From the NCBI GenBank assembly GCA_002429595.1, contig DJAM01000139.1, positions 1 through 6,820 of the forward strand: 6,820 nucleotides of DNA, read 5' to 3'. Under the pieces are notes generated by a model. That model made no database searches. It was given only the letters and a program-made list of their open reading frames with translations, and was not told the origin of the DNA. A program made the translations under genes and the position numbers. This DNA is from Coxiellaceae bacterium UBA6002. Its GTDB lineage: Bacteria; Pseudomonadota; Gammaproteobacteria; UBA6002. This document shows positions 6,263-6,820 of the stretch, in pieces; positions within the stretch are counted from its first letter, which is position 1; the number at the start of each line of letters is the position of its first letter.

Positions 6263-6751
6263 ATGAAGACTATCAATAAAACTATATCTGGCTATATGCT
6301 AACCGCCATCGGCACAATATTACTATTTAATACCCCTACAGCTGTCGGAGAACAAAAACCTATGAATAATTTTAACCCTGTCATTATCACTCAAATTGCA
6401 GATAAAGCTAAACAAAATTCTAATTGGAAAGTTGCTAGCACCACGGGTAAAAGTGGTCAAGTGGTATTTATGTCTGTTAACCCTAATACCAATCCTAAAA
6501 ATGAGATTGGCATGGAAACTCATCCGTTTGATCAAGTTATTTTTGTTATAGAAGGTGATGCCAAATCGATATTGAATGGACAAACCTCCATGGTTCATGC
6601 TGGAGATTTAATCTTTATCCCAGAGGGAACGAAGCATAATTTCATCAATGCGAATTCCGATCGGCCATTCAAAATTATCAGTGTTTATACCGGCAATGAT
6701 ATACCCGCTAATAGCACTTATAAAACCAAATCAGATGAACCTAGTGAATAG
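6263..6751 (+). CDS. Exported single-domain cupin protein
   Basis: This 162-aa small beta-barrel (cupin_2 type) protein has an N-terminal signal peptide: a Lys-containing start, hydrophobic residues about 11-22, and likely cleavage near TAVG/EQ at 29. It is therefore probably periplasmic. Cupin motif 2 is complete at 114-129 (GDLIFIPEGTKHNFIN). Motif 1 is at 83-98 (GMETHPFDQVIFVIEG) with Glu85, His87 and Gln91 in place of the canonical His, His and Glu; His125 completes a possible metal site. The same E-x-H...Q variation occurs in a known branch of small cupins, so it does not by itself mean loss of function. The start is secured by AAGGAG eight bases upstream. The reaction or ligand is unknown. 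Confidence 0.85.
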   Translation: MKTINKTISGYMLTAIGTILLFNTPTAVGEQKPMNNFNPVIITQIADKAKQNSNWKVASTTGKSGQVVFMSVNPNTNPKNEIGMETHPFDQVIFVIEGDAKSILNGQTSMVHAGDLIFIPEGTKHNFINANSDRPFKIISVYTGNDIPANSTYKTKSDEPSE

Positions 6752-6820
6752 TAATATTTAGCTCTGAACATGACAAAACTCACTTTGGACACAACCTCTC
6801 GCCGACGTCCCGCGACTTGT
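6752..6820 (+). repeat. Left half of a GC-rich palindromic intergenic repeat (cut by window edge)
   Basis: After the cupin stop the DNA is plain AT-rich until about 6795. The last bases (CGTCCCGCGACTTGT, 6806-6820) are sharply GC-rich. The string CCCGCGACTTGT is what the left arm and loop of a CCCGCG...CGCGGG hairpin would look like. Elements of this kind are scattered between genes in Legionella and some other intracellular bacteria, as far as I recall. The right arm lies outside the window, so the call is tentative. Confidence 0.35.

Overview
The window is AT-rich, gene-dense bacterial DNA with a eukaryotic-like effector flavour. It carries a putative CE-clan cysteine protease or acyltransferase with an ankyrin-like stretch, two tandem leucine-rich-repeat (LRR) proteins of ribonuclease-inhibitor type, a glutathione S-transferase homologue and a secreted cupin. 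The most likely source is an intracellular gammaproteobacterium of the Legionellales (Legionella or a relative). This rests on a PmrA-like tandem box upstream of the first gene, the eukaryotic-like repeat proteins, and a GC-rich palindromic intergenic repeat beginning at the right edge. No taxonomic marker gene is present, so the assignment is an inference.

Left region (1-1556): a short possible tail of an upstream gene, then a promoter with three TTAA(T/G) repeats at exact 11-bp spacing. It drives a 483-aa orphan protein. Residues 256-320 of that protein can be laid on the His-Asp/Glu-Gln-Cys active site of Ulp1/YopJ-type (clan CE) enzymes.

Central region (1597-5490): a direct tandem duplication of about 1.9 kb. 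Each unit holds its own conserved upstream region (AT-rich inverted repeat, nine-C tract, mini-ORF overlapping the start codon), a 587-codon LRR gene, and a terminator-like hairpin that begins at the stop codon. The two proteins align without gaps. By hand count they are identical at 479 of 587 positions, with differences concentrated in residues about 140-331. Perfectly identical nucleotide tracts of 107 and 58 nt interrupt the divergence, which suggests gene conversion or selection on particular segments.

Right region (5489-6820): a glutathione S-transferase-family gene on the minus strand converges on the second LRR gene. It is divergently arranged with a signal-peptide-bearing single-domain cupin gene. 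These two look like ordinary accessory or housekeeping functions. The last bases are the left half of a GC-rich palindromic repeat.

The three central proteins are plausibly type IV (Dot/Icm) effectors, but no secretion-system gene lies in the window. Translocation is inferred only from architecture, the promoter motif and the polar C-termini.
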